64,000 nucleotides of DNA from Acidipila sp. EB88 (GCF_003858395.1 NZ_QWEV01000005.1:1116001-1180000); one strand, 5' to 3'; counted from the first letter of the stretch, positions 26,860 through 36,487 are shown. Notes: generated by a model not told the origin, from the sequence alone. Numbers and translations: made by a program.

Positions 26860-29800
26860 TTAGAAAGCGAGTCGCGCAGCAACCTGCAGAACGCGCTGGC
26901 TTGGGAGGATGACGTTGAACCGGGTCGAGGTGATCGCCTGCCCGGTGGAGCCGGTCAGGCTGGAACCCGGGTTGCCGAATTCCGGATGGTTCAACACGTT
27001 GAAGCCGTCGACCCGAAGCTGCAGCGAGGACTCGCGGAACGAGAGCGGGAAGCTCTTGAACAGCGAAGCATCCACCCGGTTGAAGCCCGGACCGATGACG
27101 CCCACGCGGCCACGCGGGCCAGCCGGCAGCAGTCCTGCATTGGCTACGTTGATCTGGTTCGCAGAGGGATCGGCTGCGCCTTCCACGGCCTCCGGCGGAT
27201 TGGCAAAGGCACAGGGGTTGAACCACTGCTGCAGCGTGTGCGTCTTGGTAGCGCAGTTAAACTGCGGCTGCGTCGCCGCGTCTGCCACGCCACCGGGAGC
27301 GTAGGGATCGCCGACCTTGAACGGGTAGCTGCTGCCCTGGTTGCTGGAGGTCAGGAAGACCGGGTTGCCGGTTTGCGCCTGGAACACGCCACTCAGCTTC
27401 CAGCCACCGACCGCCTGGTTGGTCACGCCACCCACGTTGAGGAACTTTTTGCCACGGCCAAACGGCAGCTCATACTGCGCGTTGATCGTTGCGCGATTGC
27501 GTACATCCTGGGTGCATGCGCCGTAGTCGTAGCGAATACCAAGCAGTGCCGGGTTGCGATAGCCGCCCTGCTCGCTCTGCCCGATGGGACCGAAGGCGTC
27601 GTCGAGGCAGTGTGCCCAGGTGTAACCGCCCAGGAAGTACAGGCCATTGGTGTAGCGCTTATCGAGCTTGGCCTGCAGCGAGTCGTAGCGGCCGATGCCT
27701 TCGGAGGTTACGTTGACGATGCCGAAGTCATGGAACGGCTGATAGTTCTGCCCGTTCTCGCCTGAAGGCACAAAGCCCGGGTAAGTGTTGGCGTTGTAGC
27801 TCGCGCGCAGGTGCCGGCTCTCATTGCCCTGGTAGCCCAGGGTGAAAGTCATCGCATCCGTGATCGCGTGCTGGAACGACAGATTATAGGCAACGGTGTA
27901 GGCGCTCTTGGCGTTCTGGTCCTGGGCGTAAATCTGCCCGATGGCGCCAGAGGCTGCTGCCAGTGCGCTCGGGTTGTTGGCCGCTGCACCGAAGCCGGTC
28001 TCGAGCGTTTCCCCGTTGGTGGGGCAGGTTACGACGCCGAGAATGTTGGTGCAGACGTCGGGCGTGGGCACAATGGTCTGGTTCGAAAAGAACGGCGCAT
28101 TGTTAGCCAGGTTGAGGCCAAGACCCACATTCTCAAGACCACCGTAGAAGATACCGGCGCCGGCACGCAGGACCGTTTTCGGATCCAGCGTCCAGGACGC
28201 ACCCACGCGCGGTGCGAAGTTGTACTTCTTCGGATTCACGAGGTAGTCGTTGTTGGTGTACTGGATCTGGATGTTGTCAGCCGCGAACAAGGCTGCCTGC
28301 GCCGCCGAGATCGGGAACGCACGCTGCGAGGCGGGGATCAGGTACGTACCGCTTCCCTGGTTAAAGGGAGTGTACGTACCGTAGAAGTTCGCCTGGAGAT
28401 TGTTCAGCTCGCGGATCGGCTGCGCGTACTCCCAACGAACGCCGAGGTTGAGAGTGAGCCGCGGGGTCACCTTCCAGTCGTCCTGGATGTAGCCCGAGAA
28501 GTACCAGCGCAGGTCAGTAAACGGCGTGACCGAGCTGAGGCCCGAGTTGTTCATTTCATCCAGCAGGTAGTCGGCAAGACCGGAGCCGGTCACCGCGGTC
28601 GGCTGGCCCGGATCCTCGGTGTAAGTGCCATTGAAGTTCTGGTAGCCGATTCCGTTCGGGGGCTGCAATCCATAGAAGCGGATGTGCTGGAAGTTGATGC
28701 CGCCCTTGAGGGTGTGCGCGCCGAGCACCTTGTTGACGTTGTCGATGATCTGGAGCACGTCCTGCTTTTCATCCGATGGCAGGTACCCGGTGACGCCGAT
28801 CTGCGTGGCCGCGTCGTTGCCGCTCGAGGAATCGCCAAAGTTGGTGTTCGGCAGACCGCCCAGGGACGCACCCGTCGGGATGCCGCCCAGGCCCAGCAGC
28901 GCCGCGACGTTTACGTTGGCATCCGGCTGCAGGTACGAGGCGTGAATGTAGTTAAAGCCCACGCGAAACTCGTTCGACAGGGTCGGATTGAAGAAGTGCG
29001 TCTCGCTGAACACGCCGCTCTTGGCGTAGTTGGAGTTTTGACCGGTCGTGCCAAAGCTTCCGCCCTGCAGGATATCGCCAAGGGGCGAAGCGTAGTTCGT
29101 AGGGTTGTTGGAGTAGCTATAACGCCCGAACATCTGGTCCTTGGGCGAGAAGTTGTAATCGAGGCGGATGTCGTACTGCGTGGTGTTGTTGGTCACGGCA
29201 GTCGCGGGGAAGGTGTAGTTGTTGAACGCCTGGTGCACGTTCGCGACGTTGGGCAGCGGGTAGAGGCTGAGCACGCGCTGGGCAATGGGATTGACCTGTG
29301 CCGAACAAATGACGTTGCGCACGCCGTTGCAGGTCTGGTAGCGCGGTGCGAAGCCAGCCGCATCTGTGCCGCCCACCGTGGCCGTGGGGTTACCACCGGG
29401 CAGATACAGTGCCACGGGGCCGCGGCCGGCCGTATTGCCGGCATCCAGCAGCTCGGAGAAGTCGCCGGTACGCTCAAGCGCGGTTGGCACGGTGATGTTG
29501 CCCTGGGGCGGGGCGAACGTCGAAATCCGGGTCGCTTCGGCATCGGCAAAGACAAAGATCTTGTCCTTCAGTACAGGGCCGCCCAAGGTCGCGCCGAACT
29601 GGTTGAGGTGGTATGCCGTGGGACCCGTGGTTTGAAAGTAGTCCACGGCGTTCATGCGGTCGTTGCGGTAGTACTCCCAGAGCGAGCCGTGCACCACGTT
29701 GCTGCCGCTCTTGATCGAGGCATTGATGGCGGCGCCGGTGGAGTGGCCAAGCTCTGCGCTGTAGTCGCTGCTTTCCACCTTGAACTCTGCCAGCGCGTCG

Positions 29801-30462
29801 GGCGGAGGTCGCACCGCGTAGGTCGCGCCGTTGAGAAAGTCCTGCATGTTCGAGTTGTTATCGACACCGTCCAGAACAAAGTCATTCTGCGAGACGCGAT
29901 TGCCGTTCGAAGTGAAGTCGCCCGCGCCGGCTACCTGGCGGAAGCCCTGGTTCGGAGCGGCCACGCCCGTGGTCAATTGTGCCGCGAAAACGTAGTTGCG
30001 GCCATCAAGTGGCATGTCGTTGATGACCTGCGACGAGAACACCTGACCGGTCGAAGCTTCTTCTGTCTGCAGGTCCGGCTGCGAGGTCACAATGACGGTT
30101 TCACTTGCCGAGCCTGGCTTGAGCTCGATGTTTGCGCCGACGACCTGGCTGACGTCCACGTGAATGTTGTCGCGGGCTTCGGTCTGGAAGCCTGCCGCGG
30201 TGACGGTCAGCGTGTAGTTGCCGATCTTTACGGGGGTGAAGTTGTAGGAGCCGGTCTGGCCAGTCTCCTGCGTGAGCTTCAGGCCGGTGTCTGTATTTTG
30301 GAGCGTGATCGTGGCATGCTCCACGACCCTCTTCTGCGAATCACGGATGACACCCGTAACCGAACCTTGATCCACCTGCGCATAGAGAGCAGCGGGACAG
30401 ACCGCGAGAAGTGCGACCGCGGACCCGAGTAGACCAGCTGACCTGCCGACGTGAGCTGACAA
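26860..30462 (-). CDS. Oar-like TonB-dependent receptor with carboxypeptidase-regulatory domain
   Basis: The product is about 1200 residues. I start at TTG 30462, 6 nt after a perfect GGAGGT, leaving the signal peptide SAHVGRSAGLLGSAVALLAV then CPAALYAQ; the frame is open to 30525. Next comes a CarbopepD_reg beta-sandwich (about 30-110, GSVTGVIRDSQKRVVEHATI), a plug-like region (VINDMPLDGRNYVFAAQ, QNDFVLDGVDNNSN) and a long outer-membrane barrel ending in an aromatic residue (ARLAF). This layout is the enlarged SusC/Oar-like class abundant in Acidobacteriota. It should import large substrates, perhaps oligosaccharides released by the GH18 protein encoded downstream, but the ligand cannot be read from sequence. 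Confidence 0.88.
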   Translation of the reverse strand: MSAHVGRSAGLLGSAVALLAVCPAALYAQVDQGSVTGVIRDSQKRVVEHATITLQNTDTGLKLTQETGQTGSYNFTPVKIGNYTLTVTAAGFQTEARDNIHVDVSQVVGANIELKPGSASETVIVTSQPDLQTEEASTGQVFSSQVINDMPLDGRNYVFAAQLTTGVAAPNQGFRQVAGAGDFTSNGNRVSQNDFVLDGVDNNSNMQDFLNGATYAVRPPPDALAEFKVESSDYSAELGHSTGAAINASIKSGSNVVHGSLWEYYRNDRMNAVDYFQTTGPTAYHLNQFGATLGGPVLKDKIFVFADAEATRISTFAPPQGNITVPTALERTGDFSELLDAGNTAGRGPVALYLPGGNPTATVGGTDAAGFAPRYQTCNGVRNVICSAQVNPIAQRVLSLYPLPNVANVHQAFNNYTFPATAVTNNTTQYDIRLDYNFSPKDQMFGRYSYSNNPTNYASPLGDILQGGSFGTTGQNSNYAKSGVFSETHFFNPTLSNEFRVGFNYIHASYLQPDANVNVAALLGLGGIPTGASLGGLPNTNFGDSSSGNDAATQIGVTGYLPSDEKQDVLQIIDNVNKVLGAHTLKGGINFQHIRFYGLQPPNGIGYQNFNGTYTEDPGQPTAVTGSGLADYLLDEMNNSGLSSVTPFTDLRWYFSGYIQDDWKVTPRLTLNLGVRWEYAQPIRELNNLQANFYGTYTPFNQGSGTYLIPASQRAFPISAAQAALFAADNIQIQYTNNDYLVNPKKYNFAPRVGASWTLDPKTVLRAGAGIFYGGLENVGLGLNLANNAPFFSNQTIVPTPDVCTNILGVVTCPTNGETLETGFGAAANNPSALAAASGAIGQIYAQDQNAKSAYTVAYNLSFQHAITDAMTFTLGYQGNESRHLRASYNANTYPGFVPSGENGQNYQPFHDFGIVNVTSEGIGRYDSLQAKLDKRYTNGLYFLGGYTWAHCLDDAFGPIGQSEQGGYRNPALLGIRYDYGACTQDVRNRATINAQYELPFGRGKKFLNVGGVTNQAVGGWKLSGVFQAQTGNPVFLTSSNQGSSYPFKVGDPYAPGGVADAATQPQFNCATKTHTLQQWFNPCAFANPPEAVEGAADPSANQINVANAGLLPAGPRGRVGVIGPGFNRVDASLFKSFPLSFRESSLQLRVDGFNVLNHPEFGNPGSSLTGSTGQAITSTRFNVILPSQRVLQVAARLAF

Positions 30463-30468
30463 AGACGT

Positions 30469-30474
30469 ACCTCC
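30469..30474 (-). promoter_or_regulatory. Shine-Dalgarno that fixes the TTG start of the TonB receptor
   Basis: GGAGGT on the minus strand lies 6 nt before TTG 30462. The first in-frame ATG (30525) has no such site. Confidence 0.7.
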
Positions 30475-30541
30475 ACAAACAAAGCTGCTGGTTGATTGCA
30501 CACGTAGCGTCAAAGAAATGAGCATTTCTATGTGATCTGAT

Positions 30542-30571
30542 CATTTAGAGTTGCAACGCGTTTAAAGTCAA
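30542..30571 (-). promoter_or_regulatory. Sigma-70-like promoter of the TonB receptor
   Basis: On the minus strand, TTGACT (30571-30566) and TAAATG (30547-30542) are separated by 18 nt in an AT-rich patch, giving an untranslated leader of roughly 75 nt before the TTG start. Confidence 0.5.
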
Positions 30572-31208
30572 GAATTATTTTTGGTATGCAATCTTGCGTA
30601 TCGAAATCCGGCACGATAGCTGCTATCCGCTGCGCTAGAGCCCGATCTGGTGAACACGTGGCTAACACAACAGGAATGATCCTGTGAGATCCACAGGCGA
30701 GCGTTCACGGCTTCCGGGGCAAGCAGCGCGATACCAAGCATGGCTGTCTCCGGGATTAACCAGCGATCTGTATGCCTTGGGAAGTTCAAGGTCGGCCTCG
30801 GCCCCGAGCTGCTCTGTCCGGGTAATGTAGTCGTTAAGCGTGACTCTCGCCAGTCCTTCAAAGCTCCTTGGAAGCAAACACAAGCCGGGCAAGGCATGGC
30901 AGTGCCTTAGCGGCCGGTTCGCGCGCTTCCGGCAACTGGTCTGTTTCAGAAAGGCGATGCCGAGATCGCTCAGCGAGATGGCGCGATCGGGGAGCAACGC
31001 ATCCGGAGTGGTCTCGGCGAGTGCTCTACGGATGCGGACGGCTTCTGCGATGGAAGCGAGTACCTCGACGCGCAGTCTCATTGGTAGTGCTTGCCAAACT
31101 ACACGCTACGCATCAAGCAACTTATGCCGCGTCTGCTGCTACAGGTGCGACAGGAAGCACGCCTGATCGAGTGTGGGCACCGCACGGATGGCTGAGCGAG
31201 CCACTCAC
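30572..31208. other. Intergenic region with no confidently supported gene
   Basis: About 640 bp between the TonB receptor promoter and the kinase gene end. A 139-codon minus-strand frame (30662-31081, MRLRVEVLASIAEAVRIRRAL) and an overlapping 109-codon frame look partly protein-like, and together could be a small decayed gene. Neither has a good ribosome-binding site and I recognise no family. Confidence 0.4.
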
Positions 31209-33257
31209 TTAACGCATTACATTAAACGGACTTTCGACGCTTATCAGGTCGCCCAATCCCTCGTTCAGATGAACCCGGCCACTGCCGGGAGCAGCGAGCG
31301 TTGGAACCACAACGCGCGTCGATGCGCAGAACAGCCCTCCCGGAGCGCGCCAGCTTCTCGACACGTTCAGCGCCTGTGCGCGACCGCCCGGCCAGATCAC
31401 GCTCATGTACAGGTTGGGCCGGTGGTTGCTCGTAAGCAGCACCGAGAGCGACTCGCCTCGCCGGAACTCTGTTTTCTCTGCACAGTCGCAACTCGACGTG
31501 ATGCGGCTACAGGTGTTCAGGTGTGTAGTACGTGGCAGCGTCGGCCGGATGGCAGCGGACGCAGCCGTGAATTGGGACCGCAGGGAGAACAGGCCGCCCG
31601 TCGGGGCCGAGTTCGAGGCCGGGTAACCGGTCACAACCTCGATACCGAGGTCGATGCCGGCCACAATGCCCAATGGTGCCAGCAGTGACACGCAGCAGAG
31701 CGCGAAAGCGGTCCGCTTGACCGTACCTTTCACGACGGCAGCCTGGATCCTCCGCCCACTCGCAAGAAAGAATCCCTGCGTGCTGAGCAGCGCGCCCGCC
31801 ATACTCCACAACGGAGTGGAAGCAGGGGCATAGAACATGCCCCTGCGTGTGACCAGAATGTAGGCCGCGGCAGCGCCCACGCAAAGGCATACAAGTCGGA
31901 GTGGGCGAGGGAGCCGAGCGATGCGCACACCCACCAATGCGGCATAGAGCCAGATAGCCCAGCCATACATTTCTTTGACGTCTTGGGGAACCAGGAGGCA
32001 GATCGCCAGCGTGAGCAGCGCGATGACCCCGGAGGCAAACCACTCTGCTCGTTCAGTGCCCGTGTGCGCCCGCACCGGGAAACTTGAGGGAAAGACTGGC
32101 TGGGCTTTTGCTTGTGTGGAAAGTGGCGGCCTCGCGGAAGCTGCCGGGTTCTGCTGTGCGGCTGCCGCGGGCTGGGCAACACTGCGAAACCGCCGCTGGG
32201 GAAGCGGCTTCTGCTTGACTGTCGACACCTTTGCCGCCTGCGCGGGGTTGGGAAATGCGTCACTGCCCTGTAACAACATCTTGCGCGCACACCAGGGGCA
32301 GCTTGGTACATGCTCAGAGTACGAGTGCTGCGGGTTGCTCTTGCATCGTGCCAGCCGCACAGACGCGAGGGCCTGCCGCCACTCATAAGCCGAGGGCCGC
32401 GCCGACGGGTGCGCATGCCCATCCCCGAAAGCGCGTTTAAATAACGCCTGGAGTGCTACCGGCAGCATTTCGAAGGGGGGAGCCGCAGGCATGGGTGCGA
32501 CGCGCTTGCCAATCACGTACGCACAATCGCCGGTCCGGATGCGTTCCTCCAGCGGGGGCGGATCTCCCGCACCCTTCCATGCACCGCTGTAGGGATGCAC
32601 TCCTTCCATCAGCAGCAGGAAGAGGAGAATGGCCAGCGCGAAGTTATCCTGCTCAGGCCCTCGGCGTGTCGTCGCGAGGTGGACTCCATGCATCTCCGGG
32701 GGCAGGTACTCAGGTTTTGCCACGGTGCAGTGGAAGATGCACTCCGGTGTGCGTACCTGCATCGAGTCGCAGTCCACGATAGTGACCAGCGCCTCGTCGG
32801 AGATAAAGAAGTTGCTCTCGTTTACGTCGCCCACGACATACCCGTGGTTGTGGAGTGTCTCCATGACGATGCTTACGTTCATGGCAGCCCGCACCAGGTA
32901 CTCCCACGTAAAATTTGGCGCATTCGTCTTGCGATCCTGCGGATTGTAGAACTGCAACATCTCGCGATTGGTCGTCCGGTCGAGCTTCGGCATCAGGAAG
33001 CCCACGCACTGCCTCTGTTCATCGAAGAGCATGCGCTCCGGCCAGCAGATCGAGATGTGACCCTTACGCGTAGCGTGTTCTCTCGGCGGGTGATCGACCA
33101 TCGCCTTTAGCTTTTCCGCGCGTTTCCCGGAGTGCGCGTGATACACCTTCGCCACCAGTTTTGGCTCGCCCTGCACGGCGAACACGGAAGCCTCGCCGCC
33201 TTTCCCGAGTTCGTTCGCGAGGACGACCTTCTTTCCGCGCTGGTCCTGGTACTTCAA
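31209..33257 (-). CDS. Membrane-anchored protein kinase of the vWA-PP2C-kinase triad
   Basis: The product has 682 residues. The N-terminal kinase domain (about 8-300) shows the glycine loop ELGKGGEASVF (16-26), the ATP lysine in LVAKVY (K37), the catalytic loop VGDVNESNF (D144, N149) in place of HRDxxxxN, and a metal-binding VDCDS (about 161-165) in place of DFG. A zinc-knuckle-like segment C305...H...CPWC (C320, C323) follows, then a Q/A/P-rich linker (350-395), about four to five membrane helices (406-535) and a C-terminal region of about 140 residues. The domain resembles E. coli YegI and the kinases of TerY-P triads. Its start overlaps the PP2C stop by 4 nt. Substrates are unknown; the linked vWA protein is the natural candidate. 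Confidence 0.83.
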   Translation of the reverse strand: MKYQDQRGKKVVLANELGKGGEASVFAVQGEPKLVAKVYHAHSGKRAEKLKAMVDHPPREHATRKGHISICWPERMLFDEQRQCVGFLMPKLDRTTNREMLQFYNPQDRKTNAPNFTWEYLVRAAMNVSIVMETLHNHGYVVGDVNESNFFISDEALVTIVDCDSMQVRTPECIFHCTVAKPEYLPPEMHGVHLATTRRGPEQDNFALAILLFLLLMEGVHPYSGAWKGAGDPPPLEERIRTGDCAYVIGKRVAPMPAAPPFEMLPVALQALFKRAFGDGHAHPSARPSAYEWRQALASVRLARCKSNPQHSYSEHVPSCPWCARKMLLQGSDAFPNPAQAAKVSTVKQKPLPQRRFRSVAQPAAAAQQNPAASARPPLSTQAKAQPVFPSSFPVRAHTGTERAEWFASGVIALLTLAICLLVPQDVKEMYGWAIWLYAALVGVRIARLPRPLRLVCLCVGAAAAYILVTRRGMFYAPASTPLWSMAGALLSTQGFFLASGRRIQAAVVKGTVKRTAFALCCVSLLAPLGIVAGIDLGIEVVTGYPASNSAPTGGLFSLRSQFTAASAAIRPTLPRTTHLNTCSRITSSCDCAEKTEFRRGESLSVLLTSNHRPNLYMSVIWPGGRAQALNVSRSWRAPGGLFCASTRVVVPTLAAPGSGRVHLNEGLGDLISVESPFNVMR

Positions 33258-34051
33258 CGTTGGGCCTTTCGCCGCGCAGCAATCACCAGCGTCTTGTCGT
33301 CGTCCGTGCGGCTGTTGACGCGGTCGGATTGGAGCATGGCCTGGATCTCTTCTGAATCCGCACCTTCGTCCTGCGTGTACGCGAACAGCGGCAGGAAGAA
33401 CGGGGCGTGCGCGGCGCTGGTCGCCTGCTCCACGGCCAGAAACTGCACCCCGTCTGTAAACAACGCCACGGCTTCAACTTCCTGCAGGGGGTGCGTGCGG
33501 ATCAGCGCCGTTCCCGCGGCTGCGTCCGAGGTGATGAAGGTTGTCTCGTTGATGTACTGACCCGTAGCCTCGGGCGCCAGCACCTGTAACTCGCGCGAGC
33601 ACTGGAGGACAACGGCGCCGTCGCCCACCTGCATGCTCGCCACCGTCTCCTGCTCAATCACGACAACCAGAAGCGTAGTCGCAAAGTCGCCCGCTGTGGT
33701 GCCCTCCGTGTCCCCGGAGAACTGCGCGATAGCCGCCTGCGCGTGCTCAAGTGCACCCATAAGGCACCCGCGCCATCCCTGTGCATCGGAAGGGGCTCCC
33801 TCCTGCAGAACCTCGGCCAGGTAGCCGATTGCGGCGTACACTGCAAGCCTGGCGCCGGCTTCTGCGAACTGCGCGGAACCTGCACCGTCCGCGACTGCAA
33901 GCAGTAGCGTCCCGTCCTCGAGCACAACGCCCCCGTGTGCATCCTGGCATGGCAGCCCCCGCGCCAGGTGCCCGGTTCCAACGGTCGAGGCACCCAGCGC
34001 GATCCAGTCGCCATCCGCCCGCGCTGCCGTGGTTGCGGTATGCAGGCGCAT
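33254..34051 (-). CDS. PP2C-type protein phosphatase of the triad
   Basis: The start ATG 34051 shares one base with the vWA gene's TGA (TGATG); a longer frame to 34141 would run into that gene. The 265-residue product shows the PP2C metal-site motifs: CQDAHGG near the N-terminus, LAVADGAGS, VGDGAVV, LFTDGVQ and a C-terminal DDDKTLV. The conserved aspartates are present, so it is probably an active Mg2+/Mn2+-dependent Ser/Thr phosphatase, similar to YegK-like proteins. Overlaps at both ends imply fixed stoichiometry with the vWA protein and the kinase, whose phosphorylation it would reverse. Confidence 0.85.
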   Translation of the reverse strand: MRLHTATTAARADGDWIALGASTVGTGHLARGLPCQDAHGGVVLEDGTLLLAVADGAGSAQFAEAGARLAVYAAIGYLAEVLQEGAPSDAQGWRGCLMGALEHAQAAIAQFSGDTEGTTAGDFATTLLVVVIEQETVASMQVGDGAVVLQCSRELQVLAPEATGQYINETTFITSDAAAGTALIRTHPLQEVEAVALFTDGVQFLAVEQATSAAHAPFFLPLFAYTQDEGADSEEIQAMLQSDRVNSRTDDDKTLVIAARRKAQR

Positions 34052-34698
34052 CAGGCGGGCGACCCGAACGTTACGGCAGGCAGGCTGACCTGCTGGTTCG
34101 GCCTGCTGCGCGAGATCGACTTGGTGCTCTGCGAGAGCCACAGAAACAGCTCGCGAAAGTTGAGCCCGTGCAAGAGCAGCGTCCGCTCCGTAAAGGCCTT
34201 CAGCGTACTCATGTCCGCTGCGTTCACGCCCACCGCAAAGAAGTTGATGCCATTGCGCTGGGTCTCCTGCTGCACGGCAGTCACTGCCGGTTGCCAGGCG
34301 TCGCTGGGCGCGCCATCAGTGATGAGAAAAACCCACGGCCGGTAATAGCTGATACCCGCCTCCTTGTACTCCTGCTTACGCGTGCTCAGCATCTGCAGCC
34401 CTCGAAGCACCGCTTCTCCCATGGGAGTGCCTCCCTGCGTCGTCAGCACCGGCGCCTGGAACGCGCCGGCCGACACCCAGTTCTGCGCGATGCTCACAAC
34501 GCCGCCAAAGGTGATGATCGCGATCTCGAGCCGGCGTCGCGCCAACGGGTCTTCCTGCACATCCGCCTGAAACGCCCGAAGCCCGGCGTTCAGCTCATCG
34601 ATCGGTGCTCCTGCCATTGAGCCTGACGTGTCGAGCAGCAGCACACAGGCGCAGCGTGGATCCGGATTGTCTGCGAACTCAGGATTGAGAAAGGCCAT
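34051..34698 (-). CDS. TerY/YegL-like von Willebrand factor A protein of the triad
   Basis: The start is ATG 34698, 6 nt after AAGGAG; the frame is open upstream but that part is arginine-rich noise. The 215-residue product is a single cytoplasmic vWA domain with a complete MIDAS: DTSGSM (about 23-28), the threonine in GGTPMGEAV, and the aspartate in LITDGAPSD. The sequence resembles TerY and E. coli YegL. Such vWA proteins bind partners through a metal ion and, in the triad, are thought to be scaffolds or substrates switched by phosphorylation. It is the first gene of the overlapping block and lies 104 bp after the secreted-protein gene. Confidence 0.87.
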   Translation of the reverse strand: MAFLNPEFADNPDPRCACVLLLDTSGSMAGAPIDELNAGLRAFQADVQEDPLARRRLEIAIITFGGVVSIAQNWVSAGAFQAPVLTTQGGTPMGEAVLRGLQMLSTRKQEYKEAGISYYRPWVFLITDGAPSDAWQPAVTAVQQETQRNGINFFAVGVNAADMSTLKAFTERTLLLHGLNFRELFLWLSQSTKSISRSRPNQQVSLPAVTFGSPA

Positions 34699-34802
34699 TA
34701 CGTCTCCTTGGGGTTGCTGCAGCGTGCGCGCGGCGGGTCCGCGGCGCGGTTTGCGCTCGGGAAGATCTGCCCCCCCTGCGCCATCGCGGCTTGTTCCCGC
34801 GC

Positions 34803-35642
34803 TTACGACTGTGGCTGCACGCCGAAGTCGAAGAATGTGTACGCGTACTTGAATGCATACTGCCCGCTGGCTAGGTCGCCGGCTGGTGTCAGCTTGTAAA
34901 TGCCGGATCCTACCTGTTCTCCGGTAAATCCCTGCCGGTCCTTCTGGTCGCTGCCTACCTCGCTCGACCCGCCGAAGACGCCGCGCGCGGCATAGGTCCA
35001 CAGCCGGCTGTCCCCTTTGCTCTCCAGCTTCGTGAGCACCAGGTCATTCACGCTCATGCCTCCGCTGAATGATGTGCTGTCCTGCGGGATGTAGGCGTAA
35101 AACACAGGCTTCTGCTCGGTAAGTTCAATCGCCGCGGTTCCGCCGTCGAGCACCTGCTGGCTCTTGCTCGCTGCGAGTCCCTGGGTTACCGCGTGCAGAA
35201 ACATGCCACTGTTTTTTGCGGCGCGCGGGTGCTCACCCTGCAGCCTGGTCAAGTGCACCTGACCGTCGGCGCCTTTGGCCAGCACGTAGATGCCTGGCGA
35301 GTGAGGCGTCATCGGGTCGTCCGGGTTGCCGGCGGCAACAGCGGACCGGGGTGCCCCGGATGCTGCCGCAGGTGGCTCGATCATGGTCCGGATCACCGGC
35401 GTCGGTACGCCGGCGTTCTTGAGTGCGGAGAGGCCGCCCACGCTCGTGTCGAACGAGGTGGAGGGCGCGGCTTCGATCTTTGCAATCACCAGATCGTCGG
35501 AAAGCCCCGCGTGCACCAGGGCGATAACGTCGGCATTGCTCATGGGTGTGGGAGTGCCTGCTGCTTGTGCGTCGGCCCTGCTGCCGAACGCGAGCATGAA
35601 CGTGAAGATCAAGTGAGGAACAACGAGGTAGGTGCGGCGCAT
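34803..35642 (-). CDS. Secreted protein of unknown function in the triad operon
   Basis: The 279-residue product has a signal peptide (MRRTYLVVPHLIFTFMLAFG, cut near ADAQA). A short helical module follows, MSNADVIALVHAGLSDDLVI, then AKIEAAPSTSFDTSVGGL. It resembles a repeat in many acidobacterial exported proteins, where it precedes varied domains. The rest (about 115-279) is beta-rich, with no catalytic signature I recognise. It lies between the two-helix membrane gene and the vWA gene on the same strand. It could be an extracytoplasmic sensing partner for the kinase's C-terminal region; this is inferred from position. Confidence 0.75.
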   Translation of the reverse strand: MRRTYLVVPHLIFTFMLAFGSRADAQAAGTPTPMSNADVIALVHAGLSDDLVIAKIEAAPSTSFDTSVGGLSALKNAGVPTPVIRTMIEPPAAASGAPRSAVAAGNPDDPMTPHSPGIYVLAKGADGQVHLTRLQGEHPRAAKNSGMFLHAVTQGLAASKSQQVLDGGTAAIELTEQKPVFYAYIPQDSTSFSGGMSVNDLVLTKLESKGDSRLWTYAARGVFGGSSEVGSDQKDRQGFTGEQVGSGIYKLTPAGDLASGQYAFKYAYTFFDFGVQPQS

Positions 35643-35761
35643 CCTGCTTCTCCTTTTTTGTTTAGCTTTCGGTCATCTTCGGCGTTAGTGCGGATTTCAG
35701 ATCTGGCTCCCGGGTGCCTTGTCGGGTCACTTCCGGGACCAGCTGCCCACGCGGGACAACG

Positions 35762-36391
35762 TCACGGCTGCAGAAGCTGACCACCACTGCCGAGGCCCTG
35801 CACCATGCTGTGGCCGGCGCTCATCTCCAGCTGGATCGCAGCAGCGGCTGCCTGCTGAATCGCTCGTACCTTGCCTGTACGCTGCATCTTGCCGTACACG
35901 CTCGCGCCGATCATCAGGATCAGCCCAAACCACAGCATGTGCATCTGGCTCAGAATGAGTAGAAGCAGGCCAACCGCAATGCCGCCCGCTCCCCAAAGCA
36001 GCATGGGATTGCTCATGCCCATGCCCTTGAGCACCTCGCTCTCGCTCGGTACCAGCCAGTTCTCAGAGCCCGCATTGTGATTTCGCAGCATCAGGAATGG
36101 GCCGGACTCGCGTCCATTGCGTGCACCCCATACCGCCGTCATCACCTGGTTCTCCCGCACCGAAAGCTGCGAATTTCCCAGCTTTACGCACTTCTCTTCT
36201 CCGTCCGGGGCCACGAGCCAGAACTCGTGCCGCGTGTTCACCGTCGTGTTAATCCGTACATGCCCGTACGCGCCGGTCGAGCCGCCCGTGGTCCGGCTCT
36301 CCGACCACTTCTTCTCCCCTGCTACGGTGCCCGTCATCGCGCACAGCCAGATTTTTTCGCCTGCTACTGTGGTCTCCCGCCTGCTTGACAT
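35762..36391 (-). CDS. Two-helix membrane protein opening the triad operon
   Basis: The start ATG 36391 follows GGGAGG by 5-6 nt; the frame continues to 36448 without a site. The 209-residue product has a basic N-terminus, a beta-rich soluble domain (about 10-120, with a VNTRHEFWLVAPDGEEKCVK strand pair), and two close membrane helices (about 129-147 and 151-167). It ends in an alanine-rich amphipathic tail. No known family is recognised. As first gene of the five-gene run it is the most exposed to the divergent regulator's promoter region. The paired helices suggest a membrane platform for the kinase complex. Confidence 0.72.
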   Translation of the reverse strand: MSSRRETTVAGEKIWLCAMTGTVAGEKKWSESRTTGGSTGAYGHVRINTTVNTRHEFWLVAPDGEEKCVKLGNSQLSVRENQVMTAVWGARNGRESGPFLMLRNHNAGSENWLVPSESEVLKGMGMSNPMLLWGAGGIAVGLLLLILSQMHMLWFGLILMIGASVYGKMQRTGKVRAIQQAAAAAIQLEMSAGHSMVQGLGSGGQLLQP

Positions 36392-36487
36392 GTGGTCCTC
36401 CCGGACGTCGATTTGGAGTCGACCCTCAACCTCGGCTCCGATCTCCACACACCCTCGCAGTTTTCCCCGCCAAACCTGCTTATTTCT

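Noticed and set aside
27811..30432. 873-codon plus-strand frame opposite the large TonB receptor
   Set aside because: Composition (R, V, H, G) is that of an antisense shadow; the receptor frame has a signal peptide, recognised domains and a strong Shine-Dalgarno.
30662..31081. 139-codon minus-strand frame between the TonB receptor and the kinase
   Set aside because: No ribosome-binding site, no recognised motif and an overlapping alternative frame; kept only as a note in the intergenic entry.
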